Positions 63,364-64,000 of a DNA stretch of 64,000 nt are shown here, one piece after another (position 1 is the first letter of the stretch; every line of letters starts with the position of its first letter). This DNA comes from CAIWHR01 sp963846855 (GTDB lineage: Bacteria > Pseudomonadota > Gammaproteobacteria > Burkholderiales > Casimicrobiaceae): positions 372,001 to 436,000 of the forward strand of contig CAWJXK010000008.1 in assembly GCA_963846855.1 (NCBI GenBank), given 5' to 3'. The notes under the pieces are model-generated. The model saw only the letters and a program-made list of their open reading frames with translations. It was not told the origin of the DNA and made no database searches. The translations under genes were made by a program, and so were the position numbers.

Positions 63364-64000
63364 TTTTGCCCCTCGTCACGTTGGCCGCCGCCGAATTTCT
63401 CGCGCAGTTCCCGGTAGAGCCAGAACACCGTGTGGATGCCGAAGAAGCCGAATACGCCGATCAGCAGCAGCTCCATGAACTTCGCGGCGTAGTAGTAGAA
63501 CGGATCGCGCGCCTTGTCGTGCCGGCTCGCATGCGGATCGAAGCTCGCGAAGTTGGCGCTGGCGCCCGCATGGCATTTCTGGCACGTCTTCAGGCGATTC
63601 TGCTTCGAGACCGACGAGGCCGGATCGGACGCGGGCCGCACGTCGTGCGCGCCGTGGCACGATGCGCAGGTTGCCATCCGGGCGTAACCGAGCGCGGTGA
63701 CCTGGCCGTGGAACGTGTCGCGGTAGGTCGACAGGTAATCGGAGTGGCACGTTCCGCACTCCTTGATCACCTCGGTCTGGAAGCTCGCCACCTCGTGCTG
63801 CTGGATCGCATGCGCGGTGTGGCAGTCAGTACAGCCCGGCGCGGCGAGCATGCCGTCCTGGCGCATCTTGCCGTGCATCCCCTTCATGTACGCCTCGCGC
63901 TGCGGCTTGTGGCAGGCGCCGCAGGTGTCCGGAACCTTCGCGCGATTCGTCCGGCTTTCGGGTTCGCTCTTGGCGAGGATGCTGTGCGCGCCGTGACAAT
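63360..64000 (-). CDS. Multiheme cytochrome c with C-terminal membrane anchor, 5' part beyond window edge
   Basis: The frame is open from the right window edge. The first visible residues are CHGAHSILAKSEPESRTNR, so the edge cuts a heme site. Five complete sites follow: CGACH, CTDCH, CGTCH, CASCH and CQKCH. The C-terminal FMELLLIGVFGFFGIHTVFW spans the membrane, leaving LYRELREKFGGGQ inside. The arrangement of multiheme domain, one helix and an adjacent cytochrome b resembles Cbc-type menaquinol:cytochrome c complexes. An internal ATG at 63887 is not the start, since heme motifs precede it. It is translationally coupled to the cytochrome b gene. Confidence 0.85.
   Translation of the reverse strand, partial: CHGAHSILAKSEPESRTNRAKVPDTCGACHKPQREAYMKGMHGKMRQDGMLAAPGCTDCHTAHAIQQHEVASFQTEVIKECGTCHSDYLSTYRDTFHGQVTALGYARMATCASCHGAHDVRPASDPASSVSKQNRLKTCQKCHAGASANFASFDPHASRHDKARDPFYYYAAKFMELLLIGVFGFFGIHTVFWLYRELREKFGGGQRDEGQK

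Noticed and set aside
1..64000. CRISPR arrays, insertion sequences, prophage or integron features
   Set aside because: I found no regularly spaced repeats, transposase, integrase or att-like duplications.

Overview
The window is high-GC DNA that looks like a betaproteobacterium (Burkholderiales or Rhodocyclales type). Pointers are the CbpA/CbpM pair, a Bug/TctC receptor, an IF-1/CspA pair, a RegB/RegA redox system, and above all a membrane-bound hydrogenase operon in the same gene order as that of Cupriavidus necator. I saw no rRNA, tRNA, CRISPR array, transposase or prophage gene. Many otherwise clean genes change reading frame once. These indels are either consensus errors or fresh decay, and each is marked where it occurs.

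Layout. 1-20 kb: a cupredoxin-like gene cut by the left edge, a decayed TIGR03118-type beta-propeller gene next to a C-poor GT-rich tract, a coupled DoxX/DUF3419/SRPBCC operon, a Bug receptor and ATP-grasp pair, cbpAM, pirin, infA, a cold-shock gene, a large Gly-rich secreted protein, an outer-membrane protein, a kinase/ATPase fusion and modABC. 20-28.7 kb: two consecutive copies of a complete electron-conduit unit, each made of leader, DmsE/MtrA-type decaheme cytochrome, MtrB/PioB-type barrel and terminator. Both barrels appear to continue through a proline-rich linker into an OmpA-type peptidoglycan-binding domain. 29-32.6 kb: a thiamine-binding protein, feoAB behind a Fur box and an FNR-type box, a lone cyclic-nucleotide-binding domain and a RatA/Coq10-like protein. 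32.7-40.7 kb: a ten-gene A/V-type ATPase operon on the minus strand. 41.2-57.7 kb: an oxygen-tolerant [NiFe]-hydrogenase operon (hoxKGZ, a lone HigA-type gene, hoxMLOQRTV, hypABFCDEX). 57.8-60.7 kb: two small cytochromes c and regBA. 60.9-64 kb: a minus-strand module of an octaheme NapC-like cytochrome, a cytochrome b and a multiheme membrane cytochrome cut by the right edge.

How it fits together. The genes suggest a redox-versatile cell. Hydrogen oxidation feeds quinones through HoxZ. Multiheme b/c complexes and two outer-membrane decaheme conduits could move electrons across the envelope in either direction. FeoAB imports ferrous iron. Six 14-bp sites fitting TTGAY-N4-RTCAA, the FNR/Anr pattern, lie in the non-coding DNA before modABC, both conduit units, feoAB, hoxK and regBA. 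This points to one oxygen-responsive regulon across the window.

The strongest candidate for something undescribed is the duplicated conduit unit whose barrel carries an OmpA tail. Leader, signal peptide, OmpA tail and terminator are nearly identical between the copies, while the cytochrome and barrel bodies have diverged.
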